Assembly: GCA_044508625.1 (NCBI GenBank)
Contig: JBIQHJ010000006.1
Location: 1-64,000, forward strand
Length of the DNA: 64,000 nucleotides
From: Castellaniella sp044508625
Lineage (GTDB): Bacteria > Pseudomonadota > Gammaproteobacteria > Burkholderiales > Burkholderiaceae_B
Direction: 5' to 3'
In this document: positions 45,450 to 53,199 of the stretch, one piece after another
Layout: every line of letters begins with the position of its first letter
How positions within the stretch are numbered: position 1 is the first letter of the stretch
Position numbers and translations under genes: made by a program
The notes under the pieces: generated by a model
The model's input: the letters and a program-made list of their open reading frames with translations, nothing else
Database searches by the model: none
What the model was told of the DNA's origin: nothing

Positions 45450-47282
45450 CTATTCCACCGTCACGCTCTTTGCGAGGTTGCGCGGCTTGTCCACGTCGGT
45501 GCCGCGGGCGCAGGCCGTGTGGTAGGCCAGCAGTTGCAGCGGCACGGTGTGGAGGATGGGCGAGAGCTTGCCGTAGTGCTCGGGCATGCGGATGACGTGC
45601 ATGCCCTCGGCGCTGGTGATCTGGGAATCCGCATCGGCAAACACGTAGAGCTCGCCGCCGCGCGCGCGGACCTCCTGCATGTTGGACTTCAGCTTTTCCA
45701 GCAGCTCGTCATGCGGCGCGATGGTGATGACCGGCATGGCGTCGGTCACCAGCGCCAGCGGGCCGTGCTTGAGCTCGCCGGCCGGATAGGCCTCGGCGTG
45801 GATGTAGCTGATTTCCTTGAGCTTGAGCGCGCCTTCGAGGGCGATGGGATAGTGCATCCCGCGGCCGAGGAACAAGGCGTTTTCCTTGCTGGCAAAGCGA
45901 TCGGCCCAGGCCATGATCTGGGGCTCGAGGGCCAGCACGGCCGAGATGGCCGCAGGCAGGTGCCGCAGGGACTTGATGGCCTGCGCCTCGGCGGCGTCGT
46001 CCAGGCGGCCGCGCACCTGGGCCAGGGCGAGCGTCAGCAGGTACAGCGCCGTCAATTGCGTGGTGAAGGCCTTGGTCGAGGCGACGCCGATCTCGACGCC
46101 CGCGCGGGTGATGAATGCCAGCCGGCATTCGCGCACCATGGCGCTGGTGGCCACGTTGCAGATGGTCAGCGTGTGCTCCATGCCCAGGCCCCGGGCGTGC
46201 TTCAGGGCCGCCAGGGTGTCGGCGGTCTCGCCGGACTGCGAGATCGTCACCACCAGGGTGCGCGGGTCGGGCACGCTGCTGCGGTAGCGGTATTCGCTGG
46301 CGATCTCGACGTTGACGGGGATGGCCGCCACCGACTCGATCCAGTAGCGCGCCGTCAGGCCGGCGTAGTAGCTGGTGCCGCAGGCGAGGATGAGGACGCG
46401 GTCGATGGCCTGGAAGACCGCATGGGCGCCGTCGCCGAACAGCTCGGGCATGATGGAATCGATGTCCTGGAGGGTATCGCCCACGGCCCTGGGCTGCTCG
46501 AAGATCTCTTTTTGCATGAAATGCCGGTAGGGGCCGAGCTCGGCCTCGCCGGTGTGCGCCTGGACGGTATGGACGGCGCGCTCGACGGGACGGCCCTGAC
46601 CGTCGGTGACCCAGACCCGCGCGAGCTGCAGGTCGACGACGTCGCCGTCCTCGAGGTACATGATCTGGTCGGTGGTGCCGGCCAGGGCCAGCGCGTCCGA
46701 GGCCAGGTAGTTGCCGGTCGCGCCGCGTCCCACGACCAGGGGCGAGCCCTGCCGCGCGCCGACCACGCGGTGCGGCTCCTCGGCGCAGAACACGGCGATG
46801 GCGTAGGCGCCCTCCAGCCGGCGCGTGGCCTGCTGGACGGCGGCGAACAAGTCGCCGTCATAGAGATGGTCGACCAGGTGGGCGATGACCTCGGTATCGG
46901 TCTGGCTCTCGAACACGTAGCCGGCCGCCTGCAACTCGGCGCGCAGGGCATCGTGGTTCTCGATGATGCCGTTGTGCACCAGCGCGATGCGCGGGGTGCT
47001 CCGCACCGGGCCCGAGAAATGCGGATGGGCGTTGTGCGTGAGGGGCGCGCCGTGCGTGGCCCAGCGCGTATGCGCGATGCCGGTCAGGCCCTGCAGCCCG
47101 TCCCGCGCCGCCTCGGCGACCAGCTCGGCCACGCGCTGGGTGCTGCGCACGCGCCGCAGGCCGGCGCCGGTGTGCACCGCCACCCCGCAGGAGTCGTAGC
47201 CGCGGTATTCGAGGCGCCGCAGGCCCTCGAGGAGGATGGGAACGATGTTGTCTTGCGCCACAGCGCCCACGATGCCGCACAT
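45450..47282 (-). CDS. glmS: glutamine-fructose-6-phosphate aminotransferase (isomerizing)
   Basis: GlmS (610 aa) makes glucosamine-6-phosphate for peptidoglycan and LPS. After Met1 removal the nucleophile is the N-terminal Cys (MCGIVGAVAQ). The glutaminase domain includes THGAPLTHNAHPH and HNGIIENHDALR. The two sugar-isomerase domains follow, with CGTSYYAGL and SQSGETADTLAALKHARGLG. It ends with the conserved KSVTVE. No glmS ribozyme is seen upstream. It is divergent from an Lrp-type regulator. Confidence 0.97.
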   Translation of the reverse strand: MCGIVGAVAQDNIVPILLEGLRRLEYRGYDSCGVAVHTGAGLRRVRSTQRVAELVAEAARDGLQGLTGIAHTRWATHGAPLTHNAHPHFSGPVRSTPRIALVHNGIIENHDALRAELQAAGYVFESQTDTEVIAHLVDHLYDGDLFAAVQQATRRLEGAYAIAVFCAEEPHRVVGARQGSPLVVGRGATGNYLASDALALAGTTDQIMYLEDGDVVDLQLARVWVTDGQGRPVERAVHTVQAHTGEAELGPYRHFMQKEIFEQPRAVGDTLQDIDSIMPELFGDGAHAVFQAIDRVLILACGTSYYAGLTARYWIESVAAIPVNVEIASEYRYRSSVPDPRTLVVTISQSGETADTLAALKHARGLGMEHTLTICNVATSAMVRECRLAFITRAGVEIGVASTKAFTTQLTALYLLTLALAQVRGRLDDAAEAQAIKSLRHLPAAISAVLALEPQIMAWADRFASKENALFLGRGMHYPIALEGALKLKEISYIHAEAYPAGELKHGPLALVTDAMPVITIAPHDELLEKLKSNMQEVRARGGELYVFADADSQITSAEGMHVIRMPEHYGKLSPILHTVPLQLLAYHTACARGTDVDKPRNLAKSVTVE

Positions 47283-47362
47283 GGATGCACCTCTGTCCGA
47301 TCAAGGAATGATGGGCGCTATTGTGGGCGAGACCGGATGGAATTTGATTTCTATTTATCGAT

Positions 47363-47428
47363 GGATATGAGATAATCTTTCATATCCTATAGACCATGAA
47401 ATTTCATTTCATGGATTTGTAATCCATG
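47363..47428. promoter_or_regulatory. stacked inverted repeats between glmS and the Lrp-type gene
   Basis: Three perfect 8-bp dyads follow one another in AT-rich DNA: GGATATGA...TCATATCC (47363-47387, 9-base spacer), CCATGAAA...TTTCATGG (47394-47414, 5-base spacer) and CATGGATT...AATCCATG (47410-47428, 3-base spacer). Two share bases. Lrp/AsnC proteins bind arrays of this kind as octamers, so autoregulation by the divergent gene is likely. Alternative RNA stems cannot be excluded. Confidence 0.6.
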
Positions 47429-47490
47429 GAATAATGGATCGATCCTGTTTCATCTCCGCAGGACTGTTTCATCCCGGATACCCGAACGCC

Positions 47491-47970
47491 ATGCCGCCTC
47501 CGCCCGCACTCGCACTGGACGAACTGGACCTGCGCATCCTGGACCAGTTGCAGCGGGACTGCAGCCTCAGCAACCAGGCCCTGGCACGGCGCGTCCACGC
47601 CTCGCCCCCCACCTGCCTGCGCCGCGTGCGCCGCCTGGTGGAGGGCGGCGTGATCGAGCGTCGGGTCGCCATCCTGAATCCGGCGGCGGTGGGCGCGGGC
47701 CTGACCGCCATCATCGAGATCACCCTGGACACCCAGGCCACCGAGCAACTGGACGCCTTCGAGGCGCGCATCGTCGCCGACCCGGCGATCGGCCAATGCT
47801 ACCGTGTCGGCAGCGGCCCCGATTTCATCCTGGTGGCGCAGGTCGCCGACATGGCCGCCTACCAGGCGCTCGCCCGCCGCGCCTTCACGGGCGACGCCCG
47901 GGTGCGCAACGTGCGCAGCTTCTTTGCCACAGCGCGCGGCAAATTCGATACGCGCTGCGTCATTTCCTGA
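47491..47970 (+). CDS. Lrp/AsnC family transcriptional regulator
   Basis: A 159-aa feast/famine regulator. The helix-turn-helix is at about 10-60 (LDLRILDQLQRDCSLSNQALARR; SPPTCLRRVRRL). The RAM ligand domain covers about 70-155 with VGSGPDFILVAQVADMAAYQ. The ATG at 47491 fits family length; a longer frame from 47434 runs back into the AT-rich operator region. It is divergent from glmS and preceded by stacked dyads. Confidence 0.92.
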   Translation: MPPPPALALDELDLRILDQLQRDCSLSNQALARRVHASPPTCLRRVRRLVEGGVIERRVAILNPAAVGAGLTAIIEITLDTQATEQLDAFEARIVADPAIGQCYRVGSGPDFILVAQVADMAAYQALARRAFTGDARVRNVRSFFATARGKFDTRCVIS

Positions 47971-47991
47971 GACCTGCGGCCGCCGGCGGGT

Positions 47992-48264
47992 TATACTGCC
48001 TCCGCTGCAAGACTCTTGCGGCGGCATCCGGGCGCCGCGATCGGCGCCACCGCAGCCTTCGGCAACCAGCTCCACGCCGATTCCCCATGCCGCCCATCAT
48101 CGCTTCCTGACCCCCCTGGCCTTTGTGTCGCGCCCGCGCCCTTCGCGCGCTGCGCTATGAGTAGGTTGATCCGGTCGGCACGATGCTCCATCAACCTGCC
48201 CGAGGCGACCCCTTTCACATCCCTCGCGCGAATTTGCCATCGATCGCATGGCATGAGGATCCGC
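47992..48264 (+). other. long structured leader of the DEAD-box helicase gene
   Basis: A -10-like TATACT (47992-47997) is followed by about 260 noncoding bases before the helicase start. The leader has a strong GC hairpin region (48005-48055) and a perfect stem AGGTTGAT / ATCAACCT (48163-48170, 48190-48197). Long leaders are common on helicase genes regulated by temperature or by their own product. No reading frame here looks coding. Confidence 0.45.
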
Positions 48265-49848
48265 ATGTCTTTCGAAACCCTGGGCCTGGGCCCTTCCCTG
48301 CTTTCCGCCTTGCGCGCCGAAGGCTTCGACACCCCGACGTCCGTGCAGGCCGCCGCCATCCCGCAGGCCCTCGCCGGCCGCGACCTGATGGTGTCCTCGC
48401 AGACCGGCAGCGGCAAGACCGCCGCCTTCATGCTGCCCGCCCTCGAGCGCCTGTCGCATCGCGCCGCCCAGGGCGGCCGCGGCGTGCAGGTCCTGGTCCT
48501 GACGCCGACGCGCGAGCTGGCGATGCAGGTCGCCGACGCCACGTCCAGCTATGGCCGCCACATCGAGGGCCTGCGCGTGGCGACCGTCGTGGGCGGCATG
48601 CCCTACGGCCCGCAGATCAAGGCCCTGGGCCGCCGCGTCGACGTGCTGGTCGCGACCCCCGGCCGCCTGATCGACCACCTGCAGGCCAAGCGCGTGAACC
48701 TTTCCACCGTCCACACCCTGATCCTGGACGAGGCCGACCGGATGCTGGACATGGGCTTCATCGAGGACATCGAGGCCATCGTCGCGCGCATCGGCGCCGA
48801 ACGCCAGACCCTGCTGTTCTCGGCCACCCTGGACGGCACCGTGGCCAAGCTCGCCGCGGGCATGATGCGCAACCCCCAGCGCATCGAGATCTCGCACGCG
48901 CACCAGCGGCACGCCAACATCACCCAGCACCTGCTGTACGCCGACGACAAGGCGCACAAGCTGCGCCTGCTCGACCACCTGCTGCGCGACACCGAGCTCG
49001 ACCAGGCCATTGTCTTCACCTCGACCAAGCGCGGGGCGGACGACCTGGCCGATCACCTGAGCGAGAACGGCTTCGCGGCGGCGGCCCTGCACGGCGACAT
49101 GAACCAGCGCCAGCGCACGCGCACGCTGGGCATGATGCAGAAAGGCCGGGTGCGGGTGCTGGTGGCCACCGACGTCGCCGCGCGCGGCATCGACGTGCAG
49201 ACCATCAGCCACGCCTTCAACTACGACCTGCCCATGCAGGCCGAGGACTACGTCCACCGCATCGGCCGCACGGGACGCGCCGGCCGGGACGGCCAGGCCA
49301 TCACCCTCGCCATCCACGCCGAGCGCCACAAGGTGCGCCGCATCGAGCATTTCATCGGCCAGGCCATCCCCACGGAAACCATCCCGGGCCTCGAGCCCAC
49401 GCGCTCCGCGCGCCCGACCTACCGGGACCGCCCCCAGGGCGCCCGCCCGCAAGGCGGCAAGCCGCAGGGCAAGCCCTGGCACAAGGGCGGCGAGCACGCC
49501 GCCGCCCCCGCGGCGCGCAAGCCCTGGCACAAGGACGGGGCGGCCGCCCAGGACCCCAGGCCCGCCCGCAAGCCCTGGCAGCAGGACAAGCCGGCCGGCG
49601 CGCGCGGCGAACGCCCCGCCCGGCCGGAATACGCCGCGCGCCCGGAACGCCCCGCGCACGATGGATACGCCGAGCGCGCCGAGCGTCCGGCCCACCGCGG
49701 CCACGCGGAACGCGCGCGATCCGACCGCCCGGCCCACGGCTTTGCCGCCCGCGCCGACAAGGCCGGCAGGGCCGGCGCCAAGCCCGCCTTCGGGCGCGCG
49801 TCGCGGCACGGCGACTCCAAGCCGGCGCAGCGTCCCCGCTTCGCCTGA
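48265..49848 (+). CDS. DEAD-box RNA helicase, RhlE type
   Basis: A 527-aa ATP-dependent RNA helicase for ribosome assembly or mRNA turnover. Motifs in order: Q motif SFETLGLGPSLLSAL and PTSVQAAAIP, motif I SQTGSGKTAA, DEAD variant LDEADRMLDMG, SAT as FSATLDGT, and YVHRIGRTGRAGRDG. From about residue 375 a basic low-complexity tail carries repeated Lys-Pro-Trp-His-Lys and Arg-Pro-Ala-His units. The ATG at 48265 has GAGGA before it; the frame upstream is leader. Confidence 0.92.
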   Translation: MSFETLGLGPSLLSALRAEGFDTPTSVQAAAIPQALAGRDLMVSSQTGSGKTAAFMLPALERLSHRAAQGGRGVQVLVLTPTRELAMQVADATSSYGRHIEGLRVATVVGGMPYGPQIKALGRRVDVLVATPGRLIDHLQAKRVNLSTVHTLILDEADRMLDMGFIEDIEAIVARIGAERQTLLFSATLDGTVAKLAAGMMRNPQRIEISHAHQRHANITQHLLYADDKAHKLRLLDHLLRDTELDQAIVFTSTKRGADDLADHLSENGFAAAALHGDMNQRQRTRTLGMMQKGRVRVLVATDVAARGIDVQTISHAFNYDLPMQAEDYVHRIGRTGRAGRDGQAITLAIHAERHKVRRIEHFIGQAIPTETIPGLEPTRSARPTYRDRPQGARPQGGKPQGKPWHKGGEHAAAPAARKPWHKDGAAAQDPRPARKPWQQDKPAGARGERPARPEYAARPERPAHDGYAERAERPAHRGHAERARSDRPAHGFAARADKAGRAGAKPAFGRASRHGDSKPAQRPRFA

Positions 49849-49872
49849 TCGGCGGGGCGCCCGCGGGACTCG

Positions 49873-49896
49873 GCGGTGCGGCGGTGCGGCGGTGCG
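49873..49896. repeat. short tandem repeat GCGGTGCG x3
   Basis: Three exact 8-bp copies, followed to about 49945 by degenerate GGCGGCGTGGCGG-like copies, fill the 145-bp spacer between the helicase gene and the MidA-type gene. Such simple repeats are prone to length change by slipped mispairing. No coding function seen. Confidence 0.75.
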
Positions 49897-49993
49897 GCGG
49901 CGTGGCGGCATGACGGTGCGGCGGCGTGGCGGCACGATGACACGACGGCAAGATGGCGCGGCAGGGCGAACGCCTGATATCCTGTCGCCCATC

Positions 49994-51172
49994 ATGGACC
50001 TGCCTACCATATATTTCCCCTCCGGCCTGCCGCCTCTCGACGGCGACGCGCATGCCCATGGCCTGCGCGTGCAGGCCGTGCTGCGCGAACGCATCCAGGG
50101 CGCCGGCGGCTGGCTGTCCTTCGAGGACTGGATGGGGGCCGCCCTCTACGCCCCCGGCCTGGGATACTACAGCGCGGGCAGCGCAAAGCTCGGGGCGCCG
50201 GGCGATTTCACCACCGCGCCCGAGACCGGACCCCTGTTCGGCCAGGCGCTCGCGCGCCAGGTGGCGCAGGTCCTGCGCGCCTCGGGCAGCGCCACGGTGC
50301 TGGAATTCGGCGCGGGCTCCGGCGCCCTGGCGGCATCCCTCATCCCCGCCCTGCGGGGCCTGGGCCAGGCGGTGGACTACCGCATCATCGAGCTCTCGGC
50401 CGACCTGCGGGCGCGCCAGGCCGAACGCCTCGCCTCCTTGGAAGGCGGCGCGCAATGGCTCGACGCCCCGCCCGAAAATTTCAGCGGCTGCGTGATCGCC
50501 AACGAGGTCCTGGACGCCATGCCGGCGGCGCTGCTGCGCTGGAACGCCGAGGGCCGGGTCGAGGTCCTCGGCGTCGGCCTGGATGAACGGCCGGATGCGC
50601 CCTGCCCCTTCCGCTGGGAGGCGCGCCCGGCGCCGGCCGAGCTGGCCGCCGCCCTCGCCGCGCGCATGCCGCCCCTGCCGGGCTATCGCACCGAGCTCAA
50701 CCGGCAGGCCGAGGCCTGGGTCCGCGGCATGGGCCGGTGGCTGACCCGCGGCGCGGCGCTGCTCATCGACTACGGATTTCCGCAAGCCGAGTTCTACCAT
50801 CCCCAGCGCGCCCAGGGCACCTTGATGTGCCATTTTCGCCATCACGCGCATGACCAGGCGCTGATCCTCGCGGGATTGCAGGACATCACCACCCACGTGG
50901 ACTTCACCGCCATGGCCGACGCCGCACTGGAGGGGGGGCTCGAGGTCCTGGGCTATGCCTCGCAGGCGCGCTTCCTGTTGAACACGGGCCTGGCGGGCCT
51001 CGTCGGGACGCCGGGCGGCGATGCCGCCGAGCGCGCGCGCCAGCTCGCCGCGCTCAACCTCCTGGTCTCCGAGGCCGAGATGGGCGAGCTGTTCAAGGTC
51101 CTGGCCATCGGCCGCGGCCTGGACGAGCCCCTGCTGGGCTTTGTGCGCGGGGACCGGCGCGACCGCCTGTAG
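49994..51172 (+). CDS. MidA/NDUFAF7-type SAM-dependent methyltransferase
   Basis: A 392-aa protein of the DUF185 family, whose mitochondrial member methylates an Arg of respiratory complex I. Signatures are LSFEDWMGAALYAPGLGYY (about 41-59), GDFTTAPETGPLFGQALARQ (about 69-88), the SAM loop LEFGAGSGALAASL and IANEVLDAMPA. C-terminal GTLMCHFRHHAHDQ and DITTHVDFTAMA are also conserved. Bacterial targets are not known. The ATG at 49994 is the only sensible start. Confidence 0.92.
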   Translation: MDLPTIYFPSGLPPLDGDAHAHGLRVQAVLRERIQGAGGWLSFEDWMGAALYAPGLGYYSAGSAKLGAPGDFTTAPETGPLFGQALARQVAQVLRASGSATVLEFGAGSGALAASLIPALRGLGQAVDYRIIELSADLRARQAERLASLEGGAQWLDAPPENFSGCVIANEVLDAMPAALLRWNAEGRVEVLGVGLDERPDAPCPFRWEARPAPAELAAALAARMPPLPGYRTELNRQAEAWVRGMGRWLTRGAALLIDYGFPQAEFYHPQRAQGTLMCHFRHHAHDQALILAGLQDITTHVDFTAMADAALEGGLEVLGYASQARFLLNTGLAGLVGTPGGDAAERARQLAALNLLVSEAEMGELFKVLAIGRGLDEPLLGFVRGDRRDRL

Positions 51173-51205
51173 GGCCGTCAGCGCGGCAGCGCACCCAACG
51201 ACGCT

Positions 51206-51380
51206 CTATTCGGCCGCCGGCAGGATGATCAGGGGCTCGCCTTGCGGCGTCACGCCGGGCANNNNNNNNNNNNNNNNNNNNNNNNNNNNNNNNNNNNNNN
51301 NNNNNNNNNNNNNNNNNNNNNNNNNNNNNNNNNNNNNNNNNNNNNNNNNNNNNNNNNNNNNCCAGATGCTGGAGTTTCAT
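51206..51380 (-). CDS. unidentified gene interrupted by the assembly gap (both ends visible)
   Basis: Right of the gap, an ATG at 51380 starts MKLQHL, 11 bp after the lipoprotein metalloprotease stop and on the same strand. Left of the gap the same strand reads PGVTPQGEPLIILPAAE and then a TAG stop at 51206-51208. These could be the two ends of one gene, likely in an operon with the metalloprotease. The true size is unknown because 100 Ns usually denote an arbitrary gap length. No family can be named. Confidence 0.4.
51262..51361. other. assembly gap (100 N)
   Basis: Exactly 100 undetermined bases. The round number suggests a scaffold join of unknown length. It falls between the MidA-type gene and the lipoprotein metalloprotease gene, next to repetitive low-complexity DNA, so a collapsed repeat is a plausible cause. 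Confidence 0.98.
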
Positions 51381-51391
51381 GGCGAAGGTCC

Positions 51392-53044
51392 TCATTTTTT
51401 GGTCAGGGTGATGGTCCGGCAGCCGTCCAACGGAGCCCCCCGCACCCACACCGCATAGACCCCCGCCGCCCAAGTATCCGTGGACGTGCTGTTCTCTCTC
51501 AAAGCCCCGGCGTACTCGCCATCGAGATGCAGGACCGCCCAGCTCTCGGTGCCTAGACCCGAAAATGTCAAGGTGTAATCGCCATCGGCCGGAATCTTCA
51601 TTCGCAGGTACCGGTAATTGCCCAGTTTGGCGTTGTCCGTACTGCCGAAGTCATCCGTGCCGCAGACCACTGCGGCACCTCCATCGACCACCAGATCCGT
51701 ATAGATCGGCAGGACGATAGCTTCGTAACCCGCAGGCAAGGAACCGGGATCAGTGGGATAGGTCTGATTGGTGCCCCAGATATCGAGCTTGTCCCCATTG
51801 ACCGTATAGATCTCGCCCAGCAGAAAATCGATCACGCCCCTGGACACCCCGTCGGCAGCCTCGCGCAAATAGGTGGCAAACGAAAACAGACTGGTGAAGG
51901 CCGGGGTGTTCTTTTGCGGCCCGACCATCACCGCGTAGATCCGTCCGAAGCCGATCGACGGCGCCCTGTACATCTGGTAGAGCACGTGCTGCACCGAGGC
52001 CTCGTTGAACCAGCCGCGCGGCTCGCCGGCGGGGATCGTGTCCAGGTTCATGACCGCGCCGGGAACGCTTTGCCGCAGATCCATGGTATCGGCATAGATC
52101 GGATCGTCGCGCACCATGCCGGCCAGGGCATTGCCCCAGCCTTCGCCGAAGGCCAGGCGCATGTCCAGCACTTCCCCGCTGGTATGATGACCTCCCAGGC
52201 TGTCGGAGCGCGACAATCTGGATTCGAAATAGTGCCCCCACTCGTGCACGATCACCGCCGTATCGTATTCGTCGGTGTCGACGTCCTCCTTTCCAAGGAT
52301 GTAGAGCCCGGGATGGTCAGTGGCCGCCTGCCAATGGCTGGTGCCGATCTCTCCCTTGGCCTTGTCGCCGCCGCCCGGCCGATTGTCGACACTCCAGTAG
52401 GTGTTCATGGGCGCAAAGACCGCATCCTCGTCGACGGCCAGGACCTTTTGCATGGCCGAGAAGATCTGGTCCAGGATGGCGAACGGCGCAGCCGAGCGCG
52501 GGTTGCCATATCCGGCGCCCGTCCACCCCGAGGCCGCATGCAGGTCGCGCGACAGATGCGCAACGCCCGTGCTGAACGCCTCGCCCTGCACCGCATAGAT
52601 CGACGCCGCCTTGTCGGCATAGCCGGGCGAGGTGTTGTCGCGTATGGTGAAATCCCAACTGGCGCCGTCGCCCGGCGCCTTGAACAGGCGGGCGATCGCA
52701 CGCAAGCGGATGTTGGCGTTCTTGGGCACGGTCAGGACGTAGCGGCCGTCCGCATCGGCGGTGCCCGTCGCCAGCTCGCCCCCGTCCTCGGCAATGGCGG
52801 CGACCTGCACGCCCCGCGCGGGCCGGGCGACGGTGCTGGCGTAGTCCAGATAGGCCTCCCGCGGAGCCAAGGATGCGACGGTCGGCACGAAATCATAGGT
52901 CACCCGGCCGCTGAGCTGCACATTCGGACCGGGCACCTCGCCGCCGGACCCGCCTGGCCCGCCGGAGCTCCCCGAACCATCACAGCCGGCCAGCAGCAGG
53001 GCCAAGGCAAAAACAACGAACGTCATCGGCCGGAATCCGGACAT
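51392..53044 (-). CDS. lipoprotein with HEWGH zinc metalloprotease motif
   Basis: A 550-aa exported protein. The signal sequence ends in a lipobox (ALALLLAGC), followed by a Gly/Ser linker. A carboxypeptidase-regulatory-like beta domain is at about 40-120 (GVQVAAIAEDGGELATGTADADGRYVLTV). The zinc motif is VIVHEWGHYFESRLS (HEWGH at 267-271), with a downstream acidic candidate ligand in LAFGEGWGNALAG. A C-terminal beta domain resembles bacterial pre-peptidase domains (YLRMKIPADGDYTLTFSG). The ATG at 53044 has GGAGG six bases upstream. It follows the autotransporter on the same strand, 155 bp away. I know no named homologue. Confidence 0.82.
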   Translation of the reverse strand: MSGFRPMTFVVFALALLLAGCDGSGSSGGPGGSGGEVPGPNVQLSGRVTYDFVPTVASLAPREAYLDYASTVARPARGVQVAAIAEDGGELATGTADADGRYVLTVPKNANIRLRAIARLFKAPGDGASWDFTIRDNTSPGYADKAASIYAVQGEAFSTGVAHLSRDLHAASGWTGAGYGNPRSAAPFAILDQIFSAMQKVLAVDEDAVFAPMNTYWSVDNRPGGGDKAKGEIGTSHWQAATDHPGLYILGKEDVDTDEYDTAVIVHEWGHYFESRLSRSDSLGGHHTSGEVLDMRLAFGEGWGNALAGMVRDDPIYADTMDLRQSVPGAVMNLDTIPAGEPRGWFNEASVQHVLYQMYRAPSIGFGRIYAVMVGPQKNTPAFTSLFSFATYLREAADGVSRGVIDFLLGEIYTVNGDKLDIWGTNQTYPTDPGSLPAGYEAIVLPIYTDLVVDGGAAVVCGTDDFGSTDNAKLGNYRYLRMKIPADGDYTLTFSGLGTESWAVLHLDGEYAGALRENSTSTDTWAAGVYAVWVRGAPLDGCRTITLTKK

Positions 53045-53199
53045 CAGCGCCTCCAATCCAAATTACAAACGAGGCGCATCATATCGCCCATTCTCAACAG
53101 CATGGCGGGCCCCACCGGCACCCATGCCCTCGCCATCCCCGCCGCCGGCCATGCGAGGACCAGCGCCACCGCCCATGTCCGCCACATCATCGCCGCCCC

